From contig JAEZHJ010000099.1 in the NCBI GenBank assembly GCA_023436925.1, positions 1 through 46,855 of the forward strand: DNA of 46,855 nucleotides. The letters are read 5' to 3'. Position numbers and translations under genes: made by a program. Position 1 is the stretch's first letter. Each line of letters begins with the position of its first letter. The notes beneath the pieces were generated by a model that did no database searches, was not told the DNA's origin, and worked only from the letters and a program-made list of their open reading frames with translations. Of the stretch, positions 17,731 to 25,130 are shown piece after piece. Origin of the DNA: Actinomycetes bacterium. GTDB taxonomy: Bacteria; Actinomycetota; Actinomycetes; Propionibacteriales; Propionibacteriaceae.

Positions 17731-17785
17731 GTGATCCTGATTCCCGGGCCGCACCTCACCAGGGTCCGGCCCCACTGGTGCGTGG

Positions 17786-17851
17786 TCAGCCGGGGGTGAG
17801 GGGGCCTGGTGCGGGCCCGCGGGTCCTGCTGCTGAGAGCCTGACGTCGCAT
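17786..17851 (-). CDS. Possible 21-residue leader ORF upstream of phoH2
   Basis: A 22-codon frame (MRRQALSSRTRGPAPGPLTPG, stop) with a good Shine-Dalgarno, GGGAGG, about 9 nt before its ATG. It lies 55 nt upstream of the phoH2 start and downstream of a plausible promoter. The position matches the small upstream gene of mycobacterial phoH2, but this ORF is shorter and I cannot show relatedness. It may be a leader peptide, an antitoxin remnant or chance. Confidence 0.35.
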   Translation of the reverse strand: MRRQALSSRTRGPAPGPLTPG

Positions 17852-17897
17852 GGACTGGGTACCTCCCGACGCCCAGCGGGTTACCGGGCGTATCTGC

Positions 17898-17928
17898 AGA
17901 CTAAGTTGCCGGTTGCGCCGTTCCGCAA
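17898..17928 (-). promoter_or_regulatory. Putative phoH2 promoter
   Basis: On the reverse strand, TTGCGG (complement of 17923-17928) and TAGTCT (complement of 17898-17903) form a -35/-10 pair with a 19-bp spacer. A hairpin with arms ACGCCC and GGGCGT follows just downstream in the predicted leader, which would be about 160 nt long before phoH2. A second stem (CGCAAG/CTTGCG, 17924-17943) overlaps the -35 and may end the upstream uppS transcript. Confidence 0.4.
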
Positions 17929-17976
17929 GCGACACGCCTTGCGAAACCCAGGGTTCACACCCTTGTCGGCCCCACC

Positions 17977-18783
17977 TCAGCGGCCGAAGCGGCGCTCGCG
18001 CTGGGAGTAGGCCCGCAGTGCCCGGATGAAGTCCACCTTGCGGAAGTCGGGCCACAGCGCCTCGCAGAAGTAGAACTCGCTGTGCGCTGACTGCCAGATC
18101 AGGAAGCCCGACAGCCGCTGCTCCCCCGAGGTCCTGATGATCAGGTCGGGGTCGGGCTGCCCGGCGGTGTAGAGGTGCTCGGAGATGTGGTCGATCTCGA
18201 GGGTGTCGGCCAGGACGGCCAGGTCGGTGCCCTTCTCGGCCTCGGCGGCCAGCAGCGAGCGGACGGCGTCGCGCAGTTCGTGGCGGCCGCCGTAGGAGAC
18301 CGCCACGTTGACGTGCGTCCCGGCGGCGCCATCGGTGGAGGCCGCCGCAGCGCGCAGGTCCTCGGCGATCCCGTCCGGCAGCAGGTTCAGGTCCCCCACC
18401 ACCTGCACCCGCCGGGTTCCGTCGGCCAGGTCGGCGACCAGGTCGCGAATCACCTCGAGCAGGGGCGCCAACTCGTCGGTGTCGGAGCGTTCCAGGTTCT
18501 CCGTCGACAGCACCCACAAGGTGACGATCGGGATCCCGACCTCCTCGCACCAGGTGATGAACTGCTTGAGCTTGGCGGCGCCGGCCCGGTAGCCGACCAC
18601 GAGTTCCTGTCCGGGCGCGTTGGCCCGGGCCCAGCGGCGGTTGCCGTCGGCCAGCACGGCGACGTGCTCGGGCAGCCGGTCACGGTCGAGCTGGCGCAGC
18701 AGGCGCTGCTCGTAGGTCGCATAGATGAGTCCGCGGGGAACCAGCGCCTTCACCGCAGACTTCAGGCCCCGCCCCAACGCCAT
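17977..18783 (-). CDS. uppS: Isoprenyl transferase (cis-prenyl diphosphate synthase)
   Basis: Condenses IPP onto allylic diphosphates in cis, making the lipid carrier for cell-wall synthesis or a shorter cis-prenyl precursor. The 268 residues contain HVAVLADGNRRWA (catalytic Asp46), LWVLSTENLERSDTDEL, and the C-terminal RTSGEQRLSGFLIWQSAHSEFYF with the IPP-binding Arg/Ser residues. Chain length cannot be judged. The ATG lies 7 nt after a -10 box TAGAGT, whose first three bases are the TAG stop of the upstream permease. Coordinates beyond 18783 in the same frame lack family sequence. Confidence 0.93.
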   Translation of the reverse strand: MALGRGLKSAVKALVPRGLIYATYEQRLLRQLDRDRLPEHVAVLADGNRRWARANAPGQELVVGYRAGAAKLKQFITWCEEVGIPIVTLWVLSTENLERSDTDELAPLLEVIRDLVADLADGTRRVQVVGDLNLLPDGIAEDLRAAAASTDGAAGTHVNVAVSYGGRHELRDAVRSLLAAEAEKGTDLAVLADTLEIDHISEHLYTAGQPDPDLIIRTSGEQRLSGFLIWQSAHSEFYFCEALWPDFRKVDFIRALRAYSQRERRFGR

Positions 18784-18793
18784 GAGCCGCACT

Positions 18794-19885
18794 CTACCGC
18801 CCGCCGCGCAGGGCCTCGGCCAGCGGCACCCGCGATCCCATCCGCAGCAGCGAGTTGGAGTAGATCCGCGCCCCCAGCCAGACCGCACCGGCGCAGGCGG
18901 CGGCCAGCAGAGCCAGGGACAGCAGCGGCTCCCACCAGCCCGCCTCCCCCTGGAACAGCCGAACCGGCATCGCCACCGGGGCGGAGAACGGGATGTACGA
19001 CATCACCGCGAGGGCGAAGGGGTTGTCGTTGAAGACGATCACCAGCAGGTAGGGAGCCACGATCAGCATGGTGAGCGGGAAGGTGGTCGACCCGACGTCC
19101 TCCTGCCGCGACACCATCGCCCCCGCAGCGGCGAACAGTGCAGCCAGCAGCACGAAGCCAAGCACGAAGAAGCAGGCGAACCAGCCGACCGGCGCACCCA
19201 GACCCGCGACAATGTCGACCCGTCCGGTCGCCATCAGGGAGCCGATCCCGATGCCGAGGAAGAGGGTGAGCTGGGCCAGCGCCAGCAGCGCGTTGCCGAT
19301 CACCTTGCCGGCCATCAGGGCGCGATCGGGGACGGCGGCGAGCAGGATCTCGACGATCCTGGTCTGCTTCTCCTCGATGACACTTTGGGCGATGGTGGCC
19401 CCGAACAGGCTGGCGCCCATCAGGAACATCAGGCCGAAGCCCACCGCGACCAGGATTCCCACCCCGGCGTCGGCCGCCCCGGACGGGTTCAGCAGCTCGA
19501 CCTGCGGGGTCCGGGCCAGGGCGAGCAGGACGGTGGCCGGGACGCTCTCGTCGCCCACCAGCCGGTAACCCAGCGGCCCCGGGTCCGCCACCACCGCGGC
19601 TGCGACCGTACCGTCGCGGACGAGCTCCACGGCCGCTTCCCGGTCGGCGACGCTGGTGACCTCCAGCCCGGGCAGGTCGTCGACCAGGGCGACGACGTCC
19701 GCGGTCGCCGCGACGGGCACCGGCCGGGTCTGTTCGGCGTAGCTGAAGCCGCTGAGCAGCGCCCCGGCCAGGCAGACCACGACCACCACCGCGGTCGAGA
19801 TCAGGAAAGCCTTGCTGCGCAGCTTGGCCAGGATCTCCCGCTCGGCGACCAGCCAGACGGTGCGGCTGAACCCGCTCGCGGTCAT
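18794..19885 (-). CDS. ABC-2 type transporter permease (NatB-like)
   Basis: A 363-residue membrane subunit. One N-terminal helix (AFLISTAVVVVVCLAGALL) is followed by an extracytoplasmic domain of ~130 residues (DDLPGLEVTSVADREAAVELV and beyond). A C-terminal group of five or six helices starts at GILVAVGFGLMFLMGASLFG and carries the family pattern IAQSVIEEKQTRIVEILLA. This is the NatB/CcmB-like ABC-2 layout used for Na+, drug or peptide export. The ATG overlaps the ATPase stop by 4 bp (ATGA). Confidence 0.9.
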   Translation of the reverse strand: MTASGFSRTVWLVAEREILAKLRSKAFLISTAVVVVVCLAGALLSGFSYAEQTRPVPVAATADVVALVDDLPGLEVTSVADREAAVELVRDGTVAAAVVADPGPLGYRLVGDESVPATVLLALARTPQVELLNPSGAADAGVGILVAVGFGLMFLMGASLFGATIAQSVIEEKQTRIVEILLAAVPDRALMAGKVIGNALLALAQLTLFLGIGIGSLMATGRVDIVAGLGAPVGWFACFFVLGFVLLAALFAAAGAMVSRQEDVGSTTFPLTMLIVAPYLLVIVFNDNPFALAVMSYIPFSAPVAMPVRLFQGEAGWWEPLLSLALLAAACAGAVWLGARIYSNSLLRMGSRVPLAEALRGGR

Positions 19886-20763
19886 GCCACCACCTCCCGG
19901 AAGATCTCGGCCAGACTGGGCCGCAGCGGGGTGAAGCTGGTCACCGGCCCGGCGCCGACCGCGCGGGCGAGCACCCGTTGGGCGGCGGGCTCGTCGGACT
20001 CGAAGACCGCCCGGACGGTGTCCAGTTCCTGCAGCTGGATCGCGGGCTCCGTTCGCAGCCAGTCCAGCGGCGCACCGGTCACCAGCTCGTAGCGCCGTCC
20101 GGCGTGCTCCTGACTCAACGCCTCCCGGGAGCCGGCGGCGCGGATCCGTCCGGCGGAGATGATCACCAGGTCGTCGCACAGCCGCTCGACGAGGTCGAGC
20201 TGGTGGGACGAGAACAACACCGCAGCCCCGGCGGCCGCCCGCTCCTGCAACACGCCGGCGACCGCGTCCACCGCCAGCGGGTCGAGCCCCGAGAAGGGCT
20301 CGTCGAGGATCAGGACGGCCGGGTCGTGCACCAGCGCAGCGGCCAGCTGGGCGCGCTGCTGGTTGCCCAACGAGAGGGTTTCGACCAGGTCGTGGAGCCG
20401 CTCGCCCAGACCGAGCCGGGTGAGGAGTTCGGCGGCCCGGGCGGTCGCGTCCGATCGGGAGAACCCGTGCAGCCGGGCCAGGTAGGCGACCTGCTCCAGC
20501 ACCTTCATCTTGGGGTACAGGCCGCGCTCCTCGGGCATGTACCCGAAGCGCCGACGGTCGGGGGCGGTAAGCGGGGAACCGTTCAGCAGCACCCGCCCCG
20601 AGTCGGCGGCCAGCACCCCGAGGATGATCCGCATCGCGGTGGTCTTCCCGGCTCCGTTGCCGCCGACGAAACCGGTGAGCCGACCGGGGGCGACGGTGAA
20701 GTCGACCCGGTCCAGCGCGAGCAGCTGACCGTAGGACCTGGTGACCGCCTGCAGAACCAGCAT
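19882..20763 (-). CDS. ABC transporter ATP-binding protein (NatA-like)
   Basis: A 293-residue ATPase with Walker A GGNGAGKTTAMR, the Q-loop region (YMPEERGLYPKM), signature LSLGNQQRAQLAAAL, Walker B AVLILDEPFSGLDP and the switch His in SSHQLDLVE. A ~75-residue C-terminal domain follows, as in the NatA/DrrA group. It pairs with the permease directly downstream. The -10 box TACGTT lies 6 nt before the ATG on the reverse strand, so this is the first gene of the pair. The substrate is unknown. Confidence 0.92.
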   Translation of the reverse strand: MLVLQAVTRSYGQLLALDRVDFTVAPGRLTGFVGGNGAGKTTAMRIILGVLAADSGRVLLNGSPLTAPDRRRFGYMPEERGLYPKMKVLEQVAYLARLHGFSRSDATARAAELLTRLGLGERLHDLVETLSLGNQQRAQLAAALVHDPAVLILDEPFSGLDPLAVDAVAGVLQERAAAGAAVLFSSHQLDLVERLCDDLVIISAGRIRAAGSREALSQEHAGRRYELVTGAPLDWLRTEPAIQLQELDTVRAVFESDEPAAQRVLARAVGAGPVTSFTPLRPSLAEIFREVVA

Positions 20764-20818
20764 GCGATGAACGTACTCCGGGGCGGCGCCGGGACCGGGG
20801 AGGATTGCGTAGTTGCTA

Positions 20819-20854
20819 TTGACAAGCGCACTTGCTTTTTACAAGCTGGCTTGT
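20819..20854. promoter_or_regulatory. Paired ACAAG-N4-CTTG(T/C) palindromes over a -35 box
   Basis: TTGACA (20819-20824) is a consensus -35. Over and after it lie ACAAGCGCACTTGC (20822-20835, one mismatch) and ACAAGCTGGCTTGT (20841-20854, exact 5-4-5 palindrome), with starts 19 bp apart. This arrangement suits cooperative binding of a dimeric winged-helix repressor. The HxlR regulator two genes on is the obvious candidate (inference). No clean -10 box could be assigned. Confidence 0.6.
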
Positions 20855-20885
20855 CATCAGCCGATTCACACCCCGAGAGGCAACC

Positions 20886-21338
20886 ATGAAGACCAACATC
20901 TTCGTCAATCTCCCCACCGCCGACGTGGCGCGCGCCACCTCCTTCTTCACCGCGCTGGGATGGACGATCAACCCGCTGTTCACCGACGAGAACGCCGTCT
21001 GCGTGGTGATCGATGAGGACAAGTACCTGATGGTGCTGCGGCGCGACTTCTACGCCGGCTTCCTGGACGGCAAGGAACTGGGCGACCCGGCGACCACCTC
21101 GCTGGCGCTGCTCGCGTTCTCGCTCGACTCCCGAGAGGCCGTGGATGCGGTCATCGACCGGGCCGAGGCGGCCGGCGCGAAGATCGGGCGCACCCAGGAC
21201 TTCGGCTTCATGTACCAGCGCCAGTTCGACGACCCCGACGGCAACCACTTCGAGCCGTTCTGGATGGACCCGGCCGCCTCCGAGCAGGGACCGGAGGCCT
21301 ACGCCGCCCAGCAGGAGGCCGCCGGCCAGCCCGGCTGA
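20886..21338 (+). CDS. VOC family protein (glyoxalase/bleomycin-resistance-like)
   Basis: A 150-residue VOC protein: TNIFVNLPTADVARATSFFTALGW at the start, GFMYQRQFDDPDGNHFEPFWMD near the end. It belongs to the YaaE/lactoylglutathione-lyase-like group often paired with transcription regulators. The Shine-Dalgarno GAGAGG lies 5 nt before the ATG. The paired palindromes upstream suggest that it is inducible. The HxlR gene starts 8 bp after its stop, so both are likely on one transcript. Its substrate, perhaps an electrophile, is unknown. Confidence 0.87.
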   Translation: MKTNIFVNLPTADVARATSFFTALGWTINPLFTDENAVCVVIDEDKYLMVLRRDFYAGFLDGKELGDPATTSLALLAFSLDSREAVDAVIDRAEAAGAKIGRTQDFGFMYQRQFDDPDGNHFEPFWMDPAASEQGPEAYAAQQEAAGQPG

Positions 21339-21346
21339 GCCGGGGC

Positions 21347-22060
21347 ATGGCGCGAAGCTACGGGCAGCACTGCGGCGTCTCCACCGCCCTCGAGCTGGTC
21401 GGGGAGCGGTGGGCGCTGCTCATCGTCCGCGACCTTTTGGTGGGCCCCCGGCGCTTCACCGACCTCAGGCAGGGCCTGCCTCGGGTGCCGACGAACATCC
21501 TCAGCACCCGGCTCAGGGAGTTGCAGGAGGCCGGGGTGGTGCGGCGGGCCCACCTGGCCCACTGCGGACTGGTCTACGAACTGACCGAGTTCGGACGTGA
21601 CCTCGAGGACGTCGTGCTCAGCCTGAGCCGGTGGGGCTCCCGGGCACTCGGTGAGCCCGGCCCGGAGGAGGTCCTCAGCCCGGACGCCCTCACCATCACC
21701 CTGCGCAGCGCCTTCCGCGCCGAGGTGGCGGCCGGCTACCCGGCCACCCGCTACGGGCTCGACCTGAGCGGCTTCGGCCTCTCCGTGGCGGCCGGGCCGG
21801 CTGGGCTGGAGATCCGGCCGGTCGGCAGCGCCCGCCCGGTGGACGTCGGCGGCAGGCCGCCGGAGCCGGACCTGACGATCCGGACCTCTGCCGCCATCCA
21901 CCGGCTGATCGGTGGCCGGGTCTCGGCCCGGGCGGCGGTTGCGGACGGCCTGGTCGAACTCAGCCCGGCACGGATCGACCTGCTGGACCGGTTCGCGCGG
22001 ACCTTCCGACTCGCCCCGGGCGGACCGGGAGAGGCTGACTTGAAACCTACGGTCGCGTAA
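21347..22060 (+). CDS. HxlR family regulator with SCP2-like C-terminal domain
   Basis: 237 residues. Residues ~5-95 form an HxlR winged helix (CGVSTALELVGERWALLIVRDLL, GPRRFTDLRQGLPRVPTNILSTRLREL). Cys9 sits where redox-sensing HxlR proteins keep a conserved cysteine. Residues ~115-230 (ALTITLRSAFRAEVAAG, PDLTIRTSAAIHRLIGGRVSA, LVELSPARIDLLDRFARTF) resemble an SCP2/sterol-carrier-like ligand pocket. So it may respond to a hydrophobic ligand or an electrophile (inference). It is probably the regulator of the VOC gene and of itself. Confidence 0.88.
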   Translation: MARSYGQHCGVSTALELVGERWALLIVRDLLVGPRRFTDLRQGLPRVPTNILSTRLRELQEAGVVRRAHLAHCGLVYELTEFGRDLEDVVLSLSRWGSRALGEPGPEEVLSPDALTITLRSAFRAEVAAGYPATRYGLDLSGFGLSVAAGPAGLEIRPVGSARPVDVGGRPPEPDLTIRTSAAIHRLIGGRVSARAAVADGLVELSPARIDLLDRFARTFRLAPGGPGEADLKPTVA

Positions 22061-22091
22061 CCTACGCTTCTGGAAACAAGCGTAGGTTACG
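22056..22091. promoter_or_regulatory. Perfect 14-bp inverted repeat between hxlR-like gene and trhA
   Basis: Arms CGTAACCTACGCTT (22056-22069) and AAGCGTAGGTTACG (22078-22091) are exact complements around the 8-nt loop CTGGAAAC. The left arm contains the TAA stop of the regulator gene. A further AAACCTACGG lies at 22043-22052, and TTAGGT overlaps the trhA start region. There is no T-tract, so it may be an operator for trhA as well as, or instead of, a terminator. Confidence 0.6.
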
Positions 22092-22111
22092 CCGAGTAAA
22101 GTTAGGTGACC

Positions 22112-22762
22112 ATGGCAGCTGTAGAGCTTCATCCCGCCAAGCCCACGATGCGCGGCTGGCTGCACGCCGGCATGACACCGGTCGTGGTCGCCGCCGGCAT
22201 CATCCTGTTCGCACTCGCCCCGCCCGGACTCGGCCGGGTCGGTGCTGCGGTCTGGCTGGTGGGGTCGCTGGTGCTCTTCGGGACCAGCGCGGTCTACCAC
22301 CGCGGCAACTGGAGTCCGCGGGTGTTCTCGCTGCTGCAGCGGCTCGACCACTCGAACATCTTCATCTTCATCGCCGCCACCTACACCCCGCTGACCCTGG
22401 GGCTGCTGGAGGGCCAACAGCAGGTCCTGCTGCTCTCGCTGGTCTGGGGGATCGCCCTGGCCGGCATCGTGACCACCTTCGCCTGGCCGGGACGCCCGCG
22501 CTGGCTCGACGTCGCGCTCTACGTCCCGATGGGCTGGGTCGCCGTCGGGTGGCTGGGCGAGTTCTGGGCCGCCGGCGGACCCGCCGTGGTGATCCTGCTG
22601 CTGCTGGGCGGTCTGCTCTACACCGCCGGCGCCGCGGTCTACGCCACGAAGCGCCCCAACCCGTCCCCGCGGGTGTTCGGGTACCACGAGATCTTCCACG
22701 CCTGCACGATCGCCGCCGCGGCCTGCCACTTCGCCGCGATCGCGGTCGCCATCCTGCGCTGA
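22112..22762 (+). CDS. trhA: Hemolysin III / TrhA family membrane protein
   Basis: A 216-residue, seven-helix PAQR-superfamily protein. The metal-site motifs are SAVYHRGNWSPRVFSLLQRLDHSNIF (first His, then the Asp-His) and HEIFHACTIAAAACHF (two further His). In other bacteria TrhA-type proteins affect membrane fluidity and lipid homeostasis; the hemolysin name is historical. ATG 22112 follows TAAAGT (22097-22102) by 9 nt. GTG 22106 is an alternative that adds two residues. The large inverted repeat just upstream suggests dedicated control. Confidence 0.9.
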   Translation: MAAVELHPAKPTMRGWLHAGMTPVVVAAGIILFALAPPGLGRVGAAVWLVGSLVLFGTSAVYHRGNWSPRVFSLLQRLDHSNIFIFIAATYTPLTLGLLEGQQQVLLLSLVWGIALAGIVTTFAWPGRPRWLDVALYVPMGWVAVGWLGEFWAAGGPAVVILLLLGGLLYTAGAAVYATKRPNPSPRVFGYHEIFHACTIAAAACHFAAIAVAILR

Positions 22763-22790
22763 GCCCTCGACCGACCCCGCTCCGATCGCC

Positions 22791-24818
22791 TCAGGCGCGG
22801 CTCCACAGCGCGGTGCGCAGGTCGGCGAGGTCAGCCGCCGGGGCGAAGCAGACCGTCCCGCGGCAGACGTAGACCAGCCCGTCCTCCCCCGCCGGCCGGG
22901 ACTCGAAGTGGTGCGCGAAGCCGGTGGTGCCCGGCCGTCCGACCACCACCGCGGTCCCCACCGGAGCCATCCGCCAGGTCGCGCGCGCCAACTCGGCCAG
23001 CGGGTCACCATCGGGTGTCACGACCACCGCTGTGGCCCGTGACAACCCCGTCCGCGCCTCGTCGGAGACCACGATGTCGACCAGCGCCGAGCCAGCGAAG
23101 CGGGGAGCTGCCGCCGCGAACCCGTGCAGGGTCGCCGCCGCCTCCTCCGCCCGTGCCGTCAGGTCGTGTCGGTCGGCCAGCAGGCCCACCAACCGCAGCG
23201 CGGCGACCAGCGCGCTCGTCCCCGACGGGGTCGGGTTGTCGGAGACATCGCGGGGCCGCAGGTAGAGCGCTTCGGCGTCATCGGCGGTGTCATAGAAGCC
23301 CCCGTCGGTTGCGCCGAACCGCTCCAGTGCGACCTCGAGCAGTGCCTCGGCCCGCTCCAGCCAGACCGCCTCACCCAGCGCTCCGGCCAGCCGTGCGAAC
23401 CCCTGGGCCACCGCCCCGTAGTCCTCGGCCAGACCCTCGGCCTCCCCGGCGACCCCGCCCAGTGAACTGCGGCGCAGCCGTCCGTCCACCCAGTGGGTAC
23501 GCCACAGCGCGGTGGCGGCGCGGGTGGCCAGTTCCAGCCAGCCCGGCTCGTTGAACACCGTCGCCGCCCAGACCAGCGAATCGACCGCCCAGCCGTTCCA
23601 GGCGGCGACCAGCTTGTCATCACGGGCCGGGGCGAACCGCCGCTGCCGAACGGCCAGCAGCGTCTCGCTCACCCGGGCCAGCCGCTCCGGGTCGGGCCGG
23701 CCCCGCAGCTGCAGGGTGGACAGGCCGTGCTCGAAGGTGCCGGTGGTGGTGACGTGGAAGACCCCGGTCGCCCACTCGGCGTCCTCCGGGTCCAGCGCGG
23801 CGGCCAGCAGTTCAGGGCTCCACACGTAGTAGATGCCCTCGTGCTGCATCCCGCGGGCGTCCAGGCTGTCGGCGTCCAGGCTGGACGCGAACCCGCCCTC
23901 CGGAAGCTCCAGCTCCCGCTCCAGCCATCCGACCAGGCCGCGGATCACCCGCTCGAACAGGGCCCGGGTGACGGGCTCGTGGTCGGGGACCCGGCGCCAG
24001 CCCCGGGTGTAGGTGCCCAGCAGCAGGGCGTTGTCGTACAGCATCTTCTCGAAGTGCGGCACCACCCAGCCGGCGTCCACGCTGTAACGGTGGAAGCCGC
24101 CGCCCAGCTGGTCGTGGATGCCGCCGCGCGCCATCGCCTCGAGGCTGCGCTGGGCGACGTCCAGCGAGCCGGGCTCGCCCTTGACCAGCAGCGCGTCGAT
24201 CGCGCCCGGCAGCGGGAACTTCGGGGCCGTCCCGAAGCCGCCGTGGACCGGGTCGAAGTCCTTGCCCAACTCGCCCAGCAGGCTCCACACGTCCAGCGAG
24301 GCCGGCGCCGGCGGCGGGACGAACTCCCCCGCCAGGTGCGCCCGGATGACGTCGGCAGACTGCACCGCCTCGTCGCGGCGCTCCCGCCAGGCTTCCGCGA
24401 TCGCCTCGACGACCTGGCTGAAGGAGGGCAACCCGTGGCCCGGCTCGGGCGGGTAATAGGTGCCGGCGAAGAACGGCCTGCCGTCCGGAGTGGTGAAGAC
24501 CGTCATCGGCCAGCCGCCCTGGCCGGTCAGCGCCTGGGTGGCCTTCATGTAGATCGCGTCGAGGTCGGGACGTTCCTCGCGGTCGACCTTTATGGCGACG
24601 AAGTCGGGATTGACCAGCGCGGCCACCGCCGGGTCACGGAAGGACTCCTCCGCCATCACGTGGCACCAGTGGCAGGCCGAGTAGCCGATCGACAGCAGGA
24701 TCGGGACGTCGCGCCGGGCGGCCTCGGCCAGCGCCTCGGGACCCCAGGGCCACCAGTCGATCGGGTTGTCGGCGTGCATCCGCAGATAGGGGGAGGCCGC
24801 GTCGGCGAGTCGGTTCAC
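22791..24818 (-). CDS. Thioredoxin-domain protein of the YyaL / DUF255 family
   Basis: 675 residues. It starts NRLADAASPYLRMHADNPIDWWPWG, the DUF255 signature, followed by a thioredoxin-like fold with SACHWCHVM (CxxC-like CHWC). An alpha/alpha-barrel of glycoside-hydrolase or epimerase type follows (GGFGTAPKFPLP, GGIHDQLGGGFHRYSVDAGWVVPHFEKMLYDNALL). The family is widespread (human SPATA20, Bacillus YyaL), but its reaction is not settled. The GTG start has TAGGGT 6 nt upstream on the reverse strand. Length is normal for the family. Confidence 0.93.
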   Translation of the reverse strand: MNRLADAASPYLRMHADNPIDWWPWGPEALAEAARRDVPILLSIGYSACHWCHVMAEESFRDPAVAALVNPDFVAIKVDREERPDLDAIYMKATQALTGQGGWPMTVFTTPDGRPFFAGTYYPPEPGHGLPSFSQVVEAIAEAWRERRDEAVQSADVIRAHLAGEFVPPPAPASLDVWSLLGELGKDFDPVHGGFGTAPKFPLPGAIDALLVKGEPGSLDVAQRSLEAMARGGIHDQLGGGFHRYSVDAGWVVPHFEKMLYDNALLLGTYTRGWRRVPDHEPVTRALFERVIRGLVGWLERELELPEGGFASSLDADSLDARGMQHEGIYYVWSPELLAAALDPEDAEWATGVFHVTTTGTFEHGLSTLQLRGRPDPERLARVSETLLAVRQRRFAPARDDKLVAAWNGWAVDSLVWAATVFNEPGWLELATRAATALWRTHWVDGRLRRSSLGGVAGEAEGLAEDYGAVAQGFARLAGALGEAVWLERAEALLEVALERFGATDGGFYDTADDAEALYLRPRDVSDNPTPSGTSALVAALRLVGLLADRHDLTARAEEAAATLHGFAAAAPRFAGSALVDIVVSDEARTGLSRATAVVVTPDGDPLAELARATWRMAPVGTAVVVGRPGTTGFAHHFESRPAGEDGLVYVCRGTVCFAPAADLADLRTALWSRA

Positions 24819-24856
24819 AGCCCAACCCTAGTGGGGTGGCCGGCGACTCCCCTCGC

Positions 24857-24940
24857 GAGGGCCACCCTTCACGTCGAGGGCCACCGTTCACGTCGAGGGC
24901 CACCGACGATGGCTGGCCCTCGACGGATCGAGTGGCCCTC
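24857..24940. repeat. 19-bp lattice array, locus 1 (three forward, two inverted words)
   Basis: GAGGGCCA occurs at 24857, 24876 and 24895. Its reverse complement TGGCCCTC occurs at 24914 and 24933. All five are exactly 19 bp apart, with 11-bp spacers. The two forward spacers are nearly alike (CCCTTCACGTC, CCGTTCACGTC), and the centre is CCGACGATGGC. It lies 38 bp upstream of the yyaL-like start and 23 bp past the stop of the small membrane protein, both on the reverse strand. See also 39170-39290 and 46488-46552. Confidence 0.9.
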
Positions 24941-24963
24941 GATGTCGAATGAGTGGGTGTGGC

Positions 24964-25119
24964 TCAGGAGTCCCGCTGCTGGTCGTCGACACGAATCCGG
25001 CGCAGGTGACCGCGCAGGCTCCAGAACAGCAGGCCGAGCACGATGAGCAGGACGATCACCAGAGCCAGCGGCAGCCACGGCGGGGTCACGATGTCCGAGC
25101 CGAGATCGAGCAGCACCAT
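24964..25119 (-). CDS. Small single-helix membrane protein downstream of mca
   Basis: A 51-residue frame: MVLLDLGSDIVTPPW, then a strongly hydrophobic stretch (LPLALVIVLLIVLGLLFW, ~16-33), then a basic tail (SLRGHLRRIRVDDQQRDS). The ATG lies 11 nt after the mca stop on the same strand, with AAGG upstream, so cotranscription is likely. Composition and layout are those of a real inner-membrane miniprotein with its tail in the cytoplasm. Mycobacterial mca is also followed by a small uncharacterised gene. Function unknown. Confidence 0.72.
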   Translation of the reverse strand: MVLLDLGSDIVTPPWLPLALVIVLLIVLGLLFWSLRGHLRRIRVDDQQRDS

Positions 25120-25130
25120 GAGGGTGAACC

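Noticed and set aside
17851..17976. uppS-phoH2 gap as a known riboswitch such as c-di-AMP or cobalamin type
   Set aside because: I could not match conserved riboswitch cores; only short hairpins are visible.
17786..18550. Long reverse-strand frame across uppS
   Set aside because: It overlaps the well-supported uppS gene in another frame; only its last 22 codons, behind a Shine-Dalgarno, merit a separate look.
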